Assembly: GCF_036013645.1 (NCBI RefSeq)
Contig: NZ_CP107869.1
Location: 8,928,001 to 8,992,000 of the forward strand
Direction: 5' to 3'
DNA from: Streptomyces sp. NBC_00490
GTDB lineage: Bacteria > Actinomycetota > Actinomycetes > Streptomycetales > Streptomycetaceae
Length of the DNA stretch: 64,000 nt
Under the pieces are notes generated by a model. The model was given only the letters and a program-made list of their open reading frames with translations. It ran no database searches and was not told the DNA's origin. Shown here one piece after another: positions 56,937 to 64,000 of the stretch. Within the stretch, counting starts at the first letter, position 1, and each line of letters opens with the position of its first letter. Both the position numbers and the translations under genes were made by a program.

Positions 56937-57278
56937 TCAGAGCGTGTCGAAGTCGCCCGCGAGGGCGGAGGCGAGGCGGAGGTGCGGCCCGGCCTCCTCG
57001 TGCCGTCCCTGTCGCTCCAGGGTGCGGCCCAGCATCAGACGGGCGTACTGCTCCACCGGGTCGCGCTCCACGATGACGCGCAACTCGCTCTCCGCGCGGC
57101 GCAGTTGGGCCGAGTGGTAGTAGGAGCGGGCCAGCAGCAGCCGGGGTCCGGTCTGCTCCGGCACCTCCTCGACCAGCCCGTCCAGAACGCGCGCCGCGGC
57201 GGCATAGTCCTTGGCGTCGAAGAACATCCGCGCGCGCTCCCAGCGCTCCGCCGGTGTTCCGTGGTCGTAGTACGTCAT
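56937..57278 (-). CDS. Tetratricopeptide-repeat protein
   Basis: Cytoplasmic 113-aa protein with about three TPR motifs (AERWERARMFFDAKDYAAAARVL in part, PRLLLARSYYHSAQLRRAES, ARLMLGRTLERQGRHEEAG). These helix pairs mediate protein contacts. ATG at 57278 has AAGGAGGT 10 bases upstream; GTG at 57284 is spaced even better. An upstream TTG start would add 16 residues. Partner unknown. It follows two MarR genes on the same strand. Confidence 0.75.
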   Translation of the reverse strand: MTYYDHGTPAERWERARMFFDAKDYAAAARVLDGLVEEVPEQTGPRLLLARSYYHSAQLRRAESELRVIVERDPVEQYARLMLGRTLERQGRHEEAGPHLRLASALAGDFDTL

Positions 57279-57333
57279 CTCCACTTCGACCTCCTTCGGG
57301 GCCGTCAACGGAGAGAGTTGGTTCAATATTCCA

Positions 57334-57780
57334 CTACTTGTCGAGGGTCGCGAGCTCGGCGTCGGCCCGGTCGGCGATCAGGGTCAGCACCCGTCCTGCG
57401 ACGGCGAGATCCTGCGTCGGGATGCCGTCGTAGATCCGGGCCGTGATGGGCGCGGTCTCGGCGGACGTCCTTTCGTACAGCTCCCGCCCGGCTTCCGTGA
57501 TCCGCACCTGTGACGGCTCCGTGAGAGCCACCAGCTTCGCGTCGATCAGCTCGTCGACCACGGCGTGGGCCTCCGCGGCGCCGATCTTCAGTGAGCCGAC
57601 GACAGTGTCGGCGAGTTGGCCCCGCTCGACCGGTCCGTCGGCGACGGCCACGACCCGCAGGGTGACGGACTGCTGGAACGTCACGCCGCGGCGGGCCAGC
57701 ACCCGCTCCAGGACGCCGCGGGCGGCGTAGTGGGCCAGGGCTATGACGCGGGGGTCGAGCAGGGGAGTGGTGGTGGTCAT
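57334..57780 (-). CDS. MarR-like winged-helix protein
   Basis: 148-aa regulator of the MarR class. VTFQQSVTLRVVAVADGPVER is helix 2, AEAHAVVDELIDAKLVALTE with the wing QVRITEAGRELYER following. The first helices carry ALAHYAARGVLERVLARRG. It ends 4 bases into the upstream MarR gene arrangement (stop/start ATGA at 57777-57780), so the two MarR proteins are co-translated. Pairing suggests one as repressor and the other as modulator, which is inference. Confidence 0.75.
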   Translation of the reverse strand: MTTTTPLLDPRVIALAHYAARGVLERVLARRGVTFQQSVTLRVVAVADGPVERGQLADTVVGSLKIGAAEAHAVVDELIDAKLVALTEPSQVRITEAGRELYERTSAETAPITARIYDGIPTQDLAVAGRVLTLIADRADAELATLDK

Positions 57781-58268
57781 GAGTGCTCCTTGTCGGGTTC
57801 GCCGGTGACGGCGAGTGGATCGAGAGGTGCGTCGAGCAGGGTCACGAGGTCGTGCTTGAAGTCCTGGGTGCGCTCGCTGTCCAGGCCGCCGAAGGGTGCC
57901 AGCAGCTGCTCCAGGAGTCCCTGGACGACCTTGACAGCCTGCCGGGTCGTGTCGCGGCCCTGCTCGGTCAGGGCCAGCTGCACGGCGCGGGGGTCGCGGG
58001 GGTCGCGGGTGCGCTCCAGGAGGCCCGCGGACTCCAGGGAGCGCGCCAGCTTGGACACGTACAGCGGCTCCAGTCCCACATGGTCGGCGAGGCGCCGCTG
58101 GCTGGGGCGCTCACCGGCGCGCTGCATGCCGTACAAGGACGCCACCAGCGAGTACTGCGCATGGGTGAGCCCCAGCGGAGCCATCGCGCGGTCCACCGCG
58201 GTCCGCCACTTCATCGACAGTCGCCACACCAGGAATCCGGGTGTCGCCTTCTCGGAACCTTCGCTCAT
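57777..58268 (-). CDS. MarR-family transcriptional regulator
   Basis: 163-aa MarR protein. LGLTHAQYSLVASLYGMQRAG, QRRLADHVGLEPLYVSKLARSL and LLERTRDPRDPRAVQLALTEQG give helices and wing in the usual order; the DPRDPRA wing is characteristic. It is first in a unit with the second MarR-like gene and perhaps the TPR gene. A 15-base tandem duplication lies in its promoter (58279-58308). Confidence 0.88.
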   Translation of the reverse strand: MSEGSEKATPGFLVWRLSMKWRTAVDRAMAPLGLTHAQYSLVASLYGMQRAGERPSQRRLADHVGLEPLYVSKLARSLESAGLLERTRDPRDPRAVQLALTEQGRDTTRQAVKVVQGLLEQLLAPFGGLDSERTQDFKHDLVTLLDAPLDPLAVTGEPDKEHS

Positions 58269-58278
58269 ACCAAATACA

Positions 58279-58308
58279 GTACATGGCTACTATGTACATG
58301 GCTACTAT
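58279..58308. repeat. Perfect tandem duplication in the MarR promoter
   Basis: GTACATGGCTACTAT occurs twice in direct tandem (58279-58293, 58294-58308), 11 bases upstream of the MarR start at 58268. The AT-rich unit contains GTAC and TAGTAGCC on the other strand. It covers the expected -10/-35 region, so it may be a doubled operator. Confidence 0.75.
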
Positions 58309-58341
58309 TTTTCGAACGAGCCGGACGGCCCGGACGACCGA

Positions 58342-58371
58342 CTGACGGGACGCGTCTTGCGGGTCTAGGTT
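58342..58371 (+). promoter_or_regulatory. Promoter of the pirin gene, leaderless type
   Basis: CTGACG (58342-58347), an 18-base spacer and TAGGTT (58366-58371) lie 7 bases before the ATG, so the transcript probably begins at or near the start codon. No ribosome-binding site is present. Confidence 0.5.
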
Positions 58372-58378
58372 GGGCGCC

Positions 58379-59344
58379 ATGAGCAATCTTGATCGCGAGG
58401 CGGCTCCCGCCCTGTGCGGCGGCCGCGGCTTCGTGGTGGCGGAGCCCGTTCGCGAACTCCTCAGCCCGCGCACCGTCAAGCTCGGCGAGTCCACCGAGGT
58501 CCGCCGACTGCTGCCCAACCTGGGCCGCCGCATGGTCGGGGCATGGTGCTTCGTCGACCACTACGGCCCCGACGACATCGCCGACGAGCCCGGTATGCAG
58601 GTGCCGCCCCACCCGCACATGGGCCTGCAGACGGTGAGCTGGCTGCACCAGGGTGAGGTGCTGCACCGCGACTCGACCGGTAGCCTCCAGACGATCCACC
58701 CGCGCGAGCTGGGCCTGATGACCTCCGGGCGGGCCATCAGCCACTCCGAGGAGAGCCCCAAGTCGCACGCCCCCTATCTCCACGGCGCCCAGCTGTGGGT
58801 GGCCCTCCCCGACAGCCACCGCCACACCGACCCGCGCTTCGAGCACCACGCCGAACTGCCGGTCGTCACGGCACCCGGCCTCTCGGCCACCCTGATCCTC
58901 GGCGCCCTCGACGGCGCGACCTCGCCCGGAACGACGTACACCCCCATCGTCGGCGCCGACCTGACCCTCGCCCGCGGCGCGGACGTACGCCTGCCGCTGG
59001 AACCGGACTTCGAGTACGCCGTGCTGTCCATGTCCGGCGAGGCGCGGGTGGACGGCGTTCCGGTCCTGCCCGGCTCCATGCTCTACCTCGGCTGCGGCCG
59101 CACCGAACTGCCGTTGCGCGCCGAGTCGGAGGCGTCCCTCATGCTCCTGGGCGGTGAGCCGTTCGAGGAAGAACTGATCATGTTCTGGAACTTCATCGGC
59201 CGCACCCAGCAGGAGATCGAACAGGCCCGGGAGGACTGGACGACCGGTTCACGCTTCGGCGAGGTCAAGGGCTACGACGGTGCTCCCCTGCCCGCTCCCG
59301 CGCTGCCGCCGGTGCCGCTGAAGCCGCGGGGACGGGTGCGCTGA
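58379..59344 (+). CDS. Pirin family protein
   Basis: Bicupin protein of 321 aa, nuclear/bacterial pirin class with possible quercetinase activity. The N-terminal cupin has the metal-binding block VPPHPHMGLQTVSWLHQGEV, split as PPHPHMGLQTVSW and LHQGEVLHRDS, with His residues and Glu; GLMTSGRAISHSEES follows. The C-terminal half includes LHGAQLWVALPDSHRHTDPRF and MFWNFIGRTQQEIEQAREDW, diagnostic of the pirin C-terminal cupin. It is monocistronic by position. Confidence 0.92.
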   Translation: MSNLDREAAPALCGGRGFVVAEPVRELLSPRTVKLGESTEVRRLLPNLGRRMVGAWCFVDHYGPDDIADEPGMQVPPHPHMGLQTVSWLHQGEVLHRDSTGSLQTIHPRELGLMTSGRAISHSEESPKSHAPYLHGAQLWVALPDSHRHTDPRFEHHAELPVVTAPGLSATLILGALDGATSPGTTYTPIVGADLTLARGADVRLPLEPDFEYAVLSMSGEARVDGVPVLPGSMLYLGCGRTELPLRAESEASLMLLGGEPFEEELIMFWNFIGRTQQEIEQAREDWTTGSRFGEVKGYDGAPLPAPALPPVPLKPRGRVR

Positions 59345-59363
59345 CCCGCGGATCCCGCGCCGG

Positions 59364-59437
59364 TCACAGGGGCAGGAGCACCTTCGTGGCGCGGCGCTCG
59401 TCCATGGCCCGGTAGCCCTCCGAGGCCTCTTCGAATG
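59364..59437 (-). pseudogene. Relic C-terminus of a zinc-type alcohol dehydrogenase
   Basis: The - strand reads PFEEASEGYRAMDERRATKV then LLPL and stop. That is the standard tail of Zn-dependent alcohol dehydrogenases (EGYRAMDERRAxKxLL). Upstream (towards 59440) the similarity breaks at once and the SDR gene leader begins, so about 93 percent of the gene is missing, presumably by deletion. Confidence 0.75.
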
Positions 59438-59506
59438 GACAACCGTGACGACGTCCGTGAGTCCCTCACCTCGCGATCTCTACGCCACAGAGGAAAGGAC
59501 ACCGAC

Positions 59507-60220
59507 ATGGCACTGGTCCTGGTGACCGGAGCGTCCAGCGGAATCGGGCGCAACACGGCGGACGCGCTGGCCGACGACGGGCACGACGTGGTCGTCCATG
59601 TGCGCAACCCGGCCCGTCTCACCGGCCCGGACGACGCGGCCCGGTGGCGAGGCGTCGTCACCGGGGACCTCGCCCGGCCGGACGAGATCCCCGGCGTCGC
59701 CCGGCAGGCCGCCGCGTTCGGCCGCTTCGACGCCGTCATCCACAACGCCGGCACCATGCACGTTCCGGACGCGGTCACCGTCAACACCGTCGCGCCGTAT
59801 GTGCTCACGGCGTTGATGGACAAGCCGGGCCGGCTCATCTACCTCAGCAGCTCGATGCACCGGACCGGCTCCACGGAGCTGCGAGAGCTGGCCACCGCGA
59901 GCGCCGCCTACGACGACACCAAGCTGTGGGTCACCACCCTCGCGCTCGCCCTCGCCTCCCGCTGGGACGGCACCACCAGCCATGCGGTCGACCCCGGCTG
60001 GGTCCCCACCCGCATGGGCGGCGCGGGCGCCCCGGACGACCTGACCGCCGGCCACCGCACACAGACATGGCTCGCCACCCACCCCGACGTGACCCCGCGG
60101 ACCGGCGGCTACTGGTACCACCGGCGCCCGCAGTCACCCCACCCCGCAGCGCAGGACGCGGAGTTCCAGGCCCGCCTGCTCCAGGCCCTGGAGAGCCGCA
60201 CGGGTGTCCGCCTCGACTGA
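59507..60220 (+). CDS. Short-chain dehydrogenase/reductase
   Basis: SDR-fold protein of 237 aa. TGASSGIGRNTADALA carries the TGxxxGIG cofactor motif, HNAG the structural motif, catalytic Ser in YLSSSMHRTG and Tyr-x3-Lys in YDDTKLWVTTLAL. The C-terminal part (DDLTAGHRTQTWLATH) is typical of reductases acting on larger or lipid-like substrates in Streptomyces. ATG at 59507 has GAGGAAAGGA 10 bases upstream. It stands between an ADH relic and a convergent P450. Confidence 0.88.
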   Translation: MALVLVTGASSGIGRNTADALADDGHDVVVHVRNPARLTGPDDAARWRGVVTGDLARPDEIPGVARQAAAFGRFDAVIHNAGTMHVPDAVTVNTVAPYVLTALMDKPGRLIYLSSSMHRTGSTELRELATASAAYDDTKLWVTTLALALASRWDGTTSHAVDPGWVPTRMGGAGAPDDLTAGHRTQTWLATHPDVTPRTGGYWYHRRPQSPHPAAQDAEFQARLLQALESRTGVRLD

Positions 60221-60253
60221 GCGTGACACGGGCCGACGCCGCGTGACCGGCGG

Positions 60254-61462
60254 CTACCAGGTCACGGGCAGCTCGTAGACCCCGTACACCACCCCGTCGT
60301 CCTTGAACGGGATCTTGTCGAGTTCGACCGCCCGCCGCAGGGTCGGGACGCGGCGCAGGAGGGTGCTGTAGACGACCTGGAGTTCCAGGCGGGCCAGCGG
60401 CTGGCCCAGGCACTGGTGGATGCCGAAGCCGAAGGCCATGTGGCGGCGGGCGTCGCGGGTGACGTCGAGGCGGGCGGGGTCCGGGAAGCGGTCGGGCTCC
60501 CAGTTGCCGGTGGCGCCGGGGATGATGACGCCCTCCCCGGCGCGGAGGCTCTCGCCGCCGATCTCGAGGTCCTCCAGGACCACACGGCGCTGGCCGTTGT
60601 GGACCACCGTCAGATAGCGCAGCATCTCCTCGACGGCACCCGCGACGACCTTGGGATCGTCGGTGTCGCGGACGAGCGCCAGCTGGTCGGGGTGTTCCAG
60701 GAGGGCCAGGACACCGAGCGCGATCATGTTGGCGGTGGTCTCATGGCCCGCGCCGAGCAGCAACAGGCCCAGCATCGCGGCGTCGAGGCGGCCGAGGTCG
60801 CCGTCCCGCATCCGGGCGGCCAGGTCGGAGAGCATGTCGTCGCCGGGGGCGGCGAGCTTCGCCTGGAGCTGCTCGTCCAGGTACTGGAGCAGTTCCCCGC
60901 TCGCGGCCCTCGCCTCCGCCACGGAGGCGTCCCGGCGGACGCCGACCTGGCTTCTGCTCTGGAAGAACCCGTGATCGTCGTACGGGACTCCGAGCAGTTC
61001 GCAGATCACCAGCGACGGGAGCGGCAGTGCCAGCGCCCCCACCAGGTCGGCGGGGTTCGGGCCGGCCAGCATCGTGTCGATGAACCGGTCGGTCATGCGC
61101 TGCACGGCCGGTCGCATGGCCTCGATGCGCTTGACGGTGAAGGGGCCGGTGACCATGCGCCGTATGCGCGCGTGATCGGGGTCGTCCATGTTGAGGAAGG
61201 ACGGCGGCATCTGGGAGTAGGCCTCCTGGAAGGCCGCGCTGAAGTGGGGGAACCCGGGCCGCCGGGGATCGACGCTGAGCCGCGCGTCGCCGTACAGCGC
61301 CCGCTGGTCCTCGTAGCGCGTGACGAGCCAGGGAGTGCTGCCGTCCCACAGCCGGACACGGGCGACGGGCCGCTCGCTCCGCAGCCGCAGCATCTCCGGG
61401 GGCGGGTCGAAGGGGCAGCCGGCCGCACGCGCCATCGGGAAGTCGGGAACGGTGTCGGTCAT
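60254..61462 (-). CDS. Cytochrome P450
   Basis: Bacterial class I P450 of 402 aa. The I-helix oxygen motif is LLLGAGHETTANMIAL, the K-helix ExxR is EEMLRYLTVVHNGQRR, and heme ligand Cys351 is in MAFGFGIHQCLGQPLARLEL. The pattern, including FPMARAAGCPFDPPPEM at the N-terminus, fits the CYP105-like group common in Streptomyces. No ferredoxin gene is adjacent, so partners are elsewhere. Substrate unknown; it may tailor a secondary metabolite or xenobiotic. Confidence 0.94.
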   Translation of the reverse strand: MTDTVPDFPMARAAGCPFDPPPEMLRLRSERPVARVRLWDGSTPWLVTRYEDQRALYGDARLSVDPRRPGFPHFSAAFQEAYSQMPPSFLNMDDPDHARIRRMVTGPFTVKRIEAMRPAVQRMTDRFIDTMLAGPNPADLVGALALPLPSLVICELLGVPYDDHGFFQSRSQVGVRRDASVAEARAASGELLQYLDEQLQAKLAAPGDDMLSDLAARMRDGDLGRLDAAMLGLLLLGAGHETTANMIALGVLALLEHPDQLALVRDTDDPKVVAGAVEEMLRYLTVVHNGQRRVVLEDLEIGGESLRAGEGVIIPGATGNWEPDRFPDPARLDVTRDARRHMAFGFGIHQCLGQPLARLELQVVYSTLLRRVPTLRRAVELDKIPFKDDGVVYGVYELPVTW

Positions 61463-61789
61463 CTCACTCCTCGGGGTGGGGGGAAGGGAGTTGGCGTCAT
61501 GGAAGTCCGCGAAGCTGACAACTCCCGGTCATCGGGCTGACACGACCCGGATCTGGCCGGATCACGCGGGCGCAGGGCAGCGATCTCGCCATCTGTGATC
61601 GTCTCCGGCGGCAGACGAGGGGCCGAGCGCTGCGCCCGACTCCGCGGCGCGGGGACGCGGCCCACCCGAATGGCGGCTCCCGCTTGACGGGCGGACGATG
61701 GAGTGGTGGGGCTCTGCCCCTGCCGGTGCCGCGCGTGGTGGCCGGGAGACGGAGACCGGCCGAGCGAGCGGTCTGAAGGGAGCGTCGAC
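61463..61789. other. Divergent promoter region of the P450 and cupin genes
   Basis: No gene is seen in these 327 bases. Near the P450 side, GCTGACA occurs at 61514-61520 and 61536-61542, 22 bases apart, and CCGGATC at 61547-61553 and 61557-61563, 10 bases apart; both spacings suit a regulator on one DNA face. On the + side, TTGACG at 61684-61689 could be the -35 of the cupin gene and GGGGC-TCT-GCCCC (61708-61720) a small hairpin in its leader. None is proven. Confidence 0.45.
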
Positions 61790-62155
61790 ATGCTGGAGAT
61801 GAAGATCCTCGACAAGCCGGACGAGCGGCGGGACTTCCCCCGAGGGCATCTGGAAGCCGTCCATCTGACGGGCCTCGACTTCGCTGTCGGGACGTTCGAA
61901 CCGGGCTGGCGCTGGTCCGAGTCCGTGGCGCCCCTCGCGGGGACCAGCAGCTGCCAGGTCCACCACAACGGCTATGTGGTCCAGGGCAGGATGCACATCC
62001 GCATGGACGACGGCAACGAGGGCGAGGTGGGTCCCGGCGACGTCTTCGTGGCGTCGGCGGGGCACGACGCCTGGGTGGTGGGCGACGAACAGTGCGTCGT
62101 CTACGACTTCGCGGGCGGCATGGCCAAGGACTACGCCAAGAAGAGCGACGGCTGA
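61790..62155 (+). CDS. Cupin-domain protein
   Basis: Small beta-barrel protein of 121 aa. Cupin motif 1 is represented by SSCQVHHNGYVVQGRMHIRMDDGNEG in blocks (CQVHHNGYVVQGRMHIRM) and motif 2 by GPGDVFVASAGHDAWVVGDE with PGD and His. Metal ligands would be His of VHHNG, Glu/Gln and His of GHDAW. GGGAG 9 bases before the ATG supports the start at 61790. Ligand or enzymatic role unknown. Confidence 0.85.
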   Translation: MLEMKILDKPDERRDFPRGHLEAVHLTGLDFAVGTFEPGWRWSESVAPLAGTSSCQVHHNGYVVQGRMHIRMDDGNEGEVGPGDVFVASAGHDAWVVGDEQCVVYDFAGGMAKDYAKKSDG

Positions 62156-62174
62156 CCGTCGCGACCTCCGCGGT

Positions 62175-62813
62175 CTATCTCGCCGCGCTGTGCCCGGCGG
62201 TGAGCGCGGCAGATGGGTCGAGGTCGCCGTAGACGTCGCGGTGACTGCCCAGCAGGCCCTCGAAGAGTGCCGGGAGGCGAGCGGCGACGGCGTACGCGCT
62301 CTCCTTCACCGCCCAGGGGACCGGGCCCGAGCACTCCAGGACCCGGCGGGCCCGGCGGAGCAGCGGTTGCGGGCTGTCGGTGTGCAGGCGGCCGGCGTCG
62401 CGCCCGAGCACTTCGGCGAAGGCGGCCTCGCAGGTGTCGCGGTCCTCGAACCAGTCGGCCCACAGCGAGTAGGTCACGGCGTCGGCCGCCTCGGGAGCCT
62501 CCAGGCGCCGCCGGTAGCCGTCCCAGAGGACGCCGGACGGCAGCGGGCCGCCCGGGCCTCGGTCGGCGAAGCGGATCTCGCAGGTCACCCAGTAGTCGTC
62601 GAGGAGGTCCAGCAGCCCGAACGCCAGCCCCAACTGCCCGGCCACGTCCAGACGTTCGTCGGTGAAGGCCCGTCCCGCCCAGGAGTGGGCGACCTCGTTG
62701 GCGGTGAGCCGACTCTCGGGAGCGTTGCCGTCGGTCCACGCGTCGTCGCCGACCTGCGTGACGCCGGCCTCCGCCGGCCGGCGTCGGGCGTCCTGTCCGG
62801 CCTGCGTGTCCAT
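62175..62813 (-). CDS. Hypothetical protein linked to a VWA protein
   Basis: Uncharacterised 212-aa protein, mostly helical and acidic, no signal or membrane segment. Recognisable blocks are ESRLTANEVAHSWAGRAFTD, LDVAGQLGLAFGLLDLLDDYW and VLECSGPVPWAVKESAYAVA. It starts 17 bases after the VWA gene stop, so the two are likely one unit. I do not know the family. Confidence 0.6.
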   Translation of the reverse strand: MDTQAGQDARRRPAEAGVTQVGDDAWTDGNAPESRLTANEVAHSWAGRAFTDERLDVAGQLGLAFGLLDLLDDYWVTCEIRFADRGPGGPLPSGVLWDGYRRRLEAPEAADAVTYSLWADWFEDRDTCEAAFAEVLGRDAGRLHTDSPQPLLRRARRVLECSGPVPWAVKESAYAVAARLPALFEGLLGSHRDVYGDLDPSAALTAGHSAAR

Positions 62814-62830
62814 CCGCACGGTATGGCGGT

Positions 62831-64000
62831 TCAGATCGGCAGGAGCCGTCCCACCAGCATGCCCAGCTGCCGCGCGTTGCGGCACTCGTGCATCTCGACG
62901 AGCTCGGCGTACTCCGGCGCTGCGGAGTCGCCGGTACCCCACTGCGCGTGCTGCTCGGGGTTCAACCAGTAGACGCGCCGGGCCCGTTCGGAGATCTGCC
63001 GGACGGCCGCGAGGTTGGGGTCGCTCATGTTCGTCCGGGCGTCCCCGAGGACGAACACGGTCGTGCGCGGGCCGACCGCGTCGCCGTAGCGCTCCGCGAA
63101 CTCGCCCAGCGCCATGCCGTAGTCGCTGCTGCCGTGGTAGCCCGTGAGCGCCGCCTCGGACTGGATCCGGGCGCCGAGTCCCGCCGCGTCGGCCGCGCCG
63201 CGCTCCAGCAGTCCCGTCACCTCGTCGATGCGGTTGACGAAGGCGAACACCCGCACCTTGCTGAACTGGTCGTGCAGGGCCTGCACCAGCAGCATCGTGA
63301 AGTCGGAGAAGCCGGAGACCGAGCCCGACACGTCGCACAGCAGCACCAGTTCGGGCCGCGCCGGGCGGCGCCTGCGCAGGACCGGCTTCATCGGCACCCC
63401 GCCGGTCGACAGCGAACCGCGCAGGGTACGCCGCAGATCGATCGTGCCCCGGGCGGCCCGCCGCCGACGGGCCGCCAGCCGTGTGGCCAGCTTCCGCGCC
63501 AGCGGCTGAACCGTCCTGCGCAGCTCGGCCAGTTGGGCCTTCCCGGCGAACAGGAAGTCGACCCGGTCGGCCGTGGGCCGCACCGCACGCCGGGCGATCT
63601 CGTCCCGATCGCGCCGCTCCGCCACCCGGCGCCGTGCCTCCGTCGCCACCAACGCGCGGAAGGACTCGATACGCCGCCGGATCTCGTCGTCGAGCAACCG
63701 GTCGGCGAACCCCGAACTCCCGCCCTGCGCACGGACATCGGCGCGGACCCGGGCGAGCAGCGTCTGCGGACGGACCCGTTCGAGGGCCTGGTACGACGAC
63801 CAGCCGTCCGAGGCGGGGGAGGAACCGTAGCCGCCGAAGCCGTCGACGGCCTCGATCGCCAACCGGGCCATCATGGCCTCGTCGTTGGCGGCGAGGGCGG
63901 CCGCCAGCCGGTCGCGCAGACCGTCGCGGCTCGGGGTGCCGGTCTCGGGCGCGCCGACGCCCCGCGGGAAGTAGAGGTCGAAGACCGGGTCGAACACCGG
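62831..64000 (-). CDS. VWA-domain (CoxE-like) protein (5' partial)
   Basis: At least 390 residues; the frame is open to the window edge and its start is missing. The C-terminal half is a von Willebrand A domain with MIDAS motif VLLCDVSGSVSGFS (DxSxS), a later GYHGSSDYGMALGEF (Thr/Ser ligand region) and VFVLGDARTNMSDP (Asp). The N-terminal half is helical and basic (RRRAARGTIDLRRTLRGSLSTGG in part). This architecture matches CoxE-type proteins that team with MoxR ATPases to mature metal enzymes; a MoxR gene may lie beyond the edge. Confidence 0.85.
   Translation of the reverse strand, partial: PVFDPVFDLYFPRGVGAPETGTPSRDGLRDRLAAALAANDEAMMARLAIEAVDGFGGYGSSPASDGWSSYQALERVRPQTLLARVRADVRAQGGSSGFADRLLDDEIRRRIESFRALVATEARRRVAERRDRDEIARRAVRPTADRVDFLFAGKAQLAELRRTVQPLARKLATRLAARRRRAARGTIDLRRTLRGSLSTGGVPMKPVLRRRRPARPELVLLCDVSGSVSGFSDFTMLLVQALHDQFSKVRVFAFVNRIDEVTGLLERGAADAAGLGARIQSEAALTGYHGSSDYGMALGEFAERYGDAVGPRTTVFVLGDARTNMSDPNLAAVRQISERARRVYWLNPEQHAQWGTGDSAAPEYAELVEMHECRNARQLGMLVGRLLPI

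Overview
The window is high-GC actinobacterial DNA and almost certainly comes from a Streptomyces or close relative. The evidence is the third-position GC bias of the coding frames, the many overlapping ATGA/GTGA gene junctions, families that are abundant in that genus (DUF574 methyltransferase, DUF3040, F420-type LLM oxidoreductase, CoxE-like VWA protein), sigma-R- and sigma-B-type promoters, and two dispersed repeats that I recognise from Streptomyces genomes. I see no rRNA, tRNA, CRISPR array, insertion sequence or prophage. Gene names rest on reading motifs only; no search was run.

Region 1 (1-12985) is a cell-surface polysaccharide locus. It holds a Wzy/ligase-type membrane protein and a GT2 enzyme on the + strand. 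Facing them is a long - strand operon: O-acetyl/acyltransferase (own promoter), an uncharacterised alpha/alpha-toroid-like protein, WecG/TagA transferase, UDP-ManNAc dehydrogenase, WecB epimerase, Wzz, Wzx, a beta-helix exported protein, GT2 and two methyltransferases. Together these could make UDP-ManNAc, oxidise it to UDP-ManNAcA, transfer it to an undecaprenyl-linked sugar, then flip, polymerise and modify the product, much like enterobacterial common antigen or teichuronic acid.

Region 2 (13230-17370) is metal uptake: a znuABC operon diverging from a NiCoT-type nickel/cobalt permease, with a good Zur-like box between them. Region 3 (17578-25209) is a stress/redox group: hemerythrin, a nitrate-reductase-like molybdoenzyme that has lost its [4Fe-4S] cysteines, a helical partner protein, a DUF6098-like protein, a FAD-Rieske fusion, SRPBCC, DUF3040 and DUF574 proteins, two of them behind sigma-B-like promoters.

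Region 4 (25330-34448) is an aromatic or heteroaromatic catabolic operon (SDR, two FAH-family enzymes, extradiol dioxygenase, ACMSD-type amidohydrolase, FAD monooxygenase, cyclase) facing a LysR regulator and an MFS transporter. The operator-like sites lie in the shared promoter region.

Region 5 (34523-44863) holds an orphan substrate-binding protein, GDSL hydrolase with PadR, a TetR regulator, a CaiB-GntR-EtfBA operon, a chorismate-mutase-like orphan beside a relic of an acyl-CoA ligase, and a hydrolase with a PucR-type regulator. Region 6 (45089-64000) is mixed chromosomal content: TerC, an LLM oxidoreductase behind a MerR-type promoter, LysR, FMN reductase with TetR and twin operators, LacI with PobA, thioredoxin behind a perfect sigma-R promoter, a flavin disulfide oxidoreductase, peptide deformylase, a PepSY membrane protein, a pair of MarR regulators, pirin, SDR next to an alcohol dehydrogenase relic, cytochrome P450, cupin, and a VWA protein cut by the window edge.
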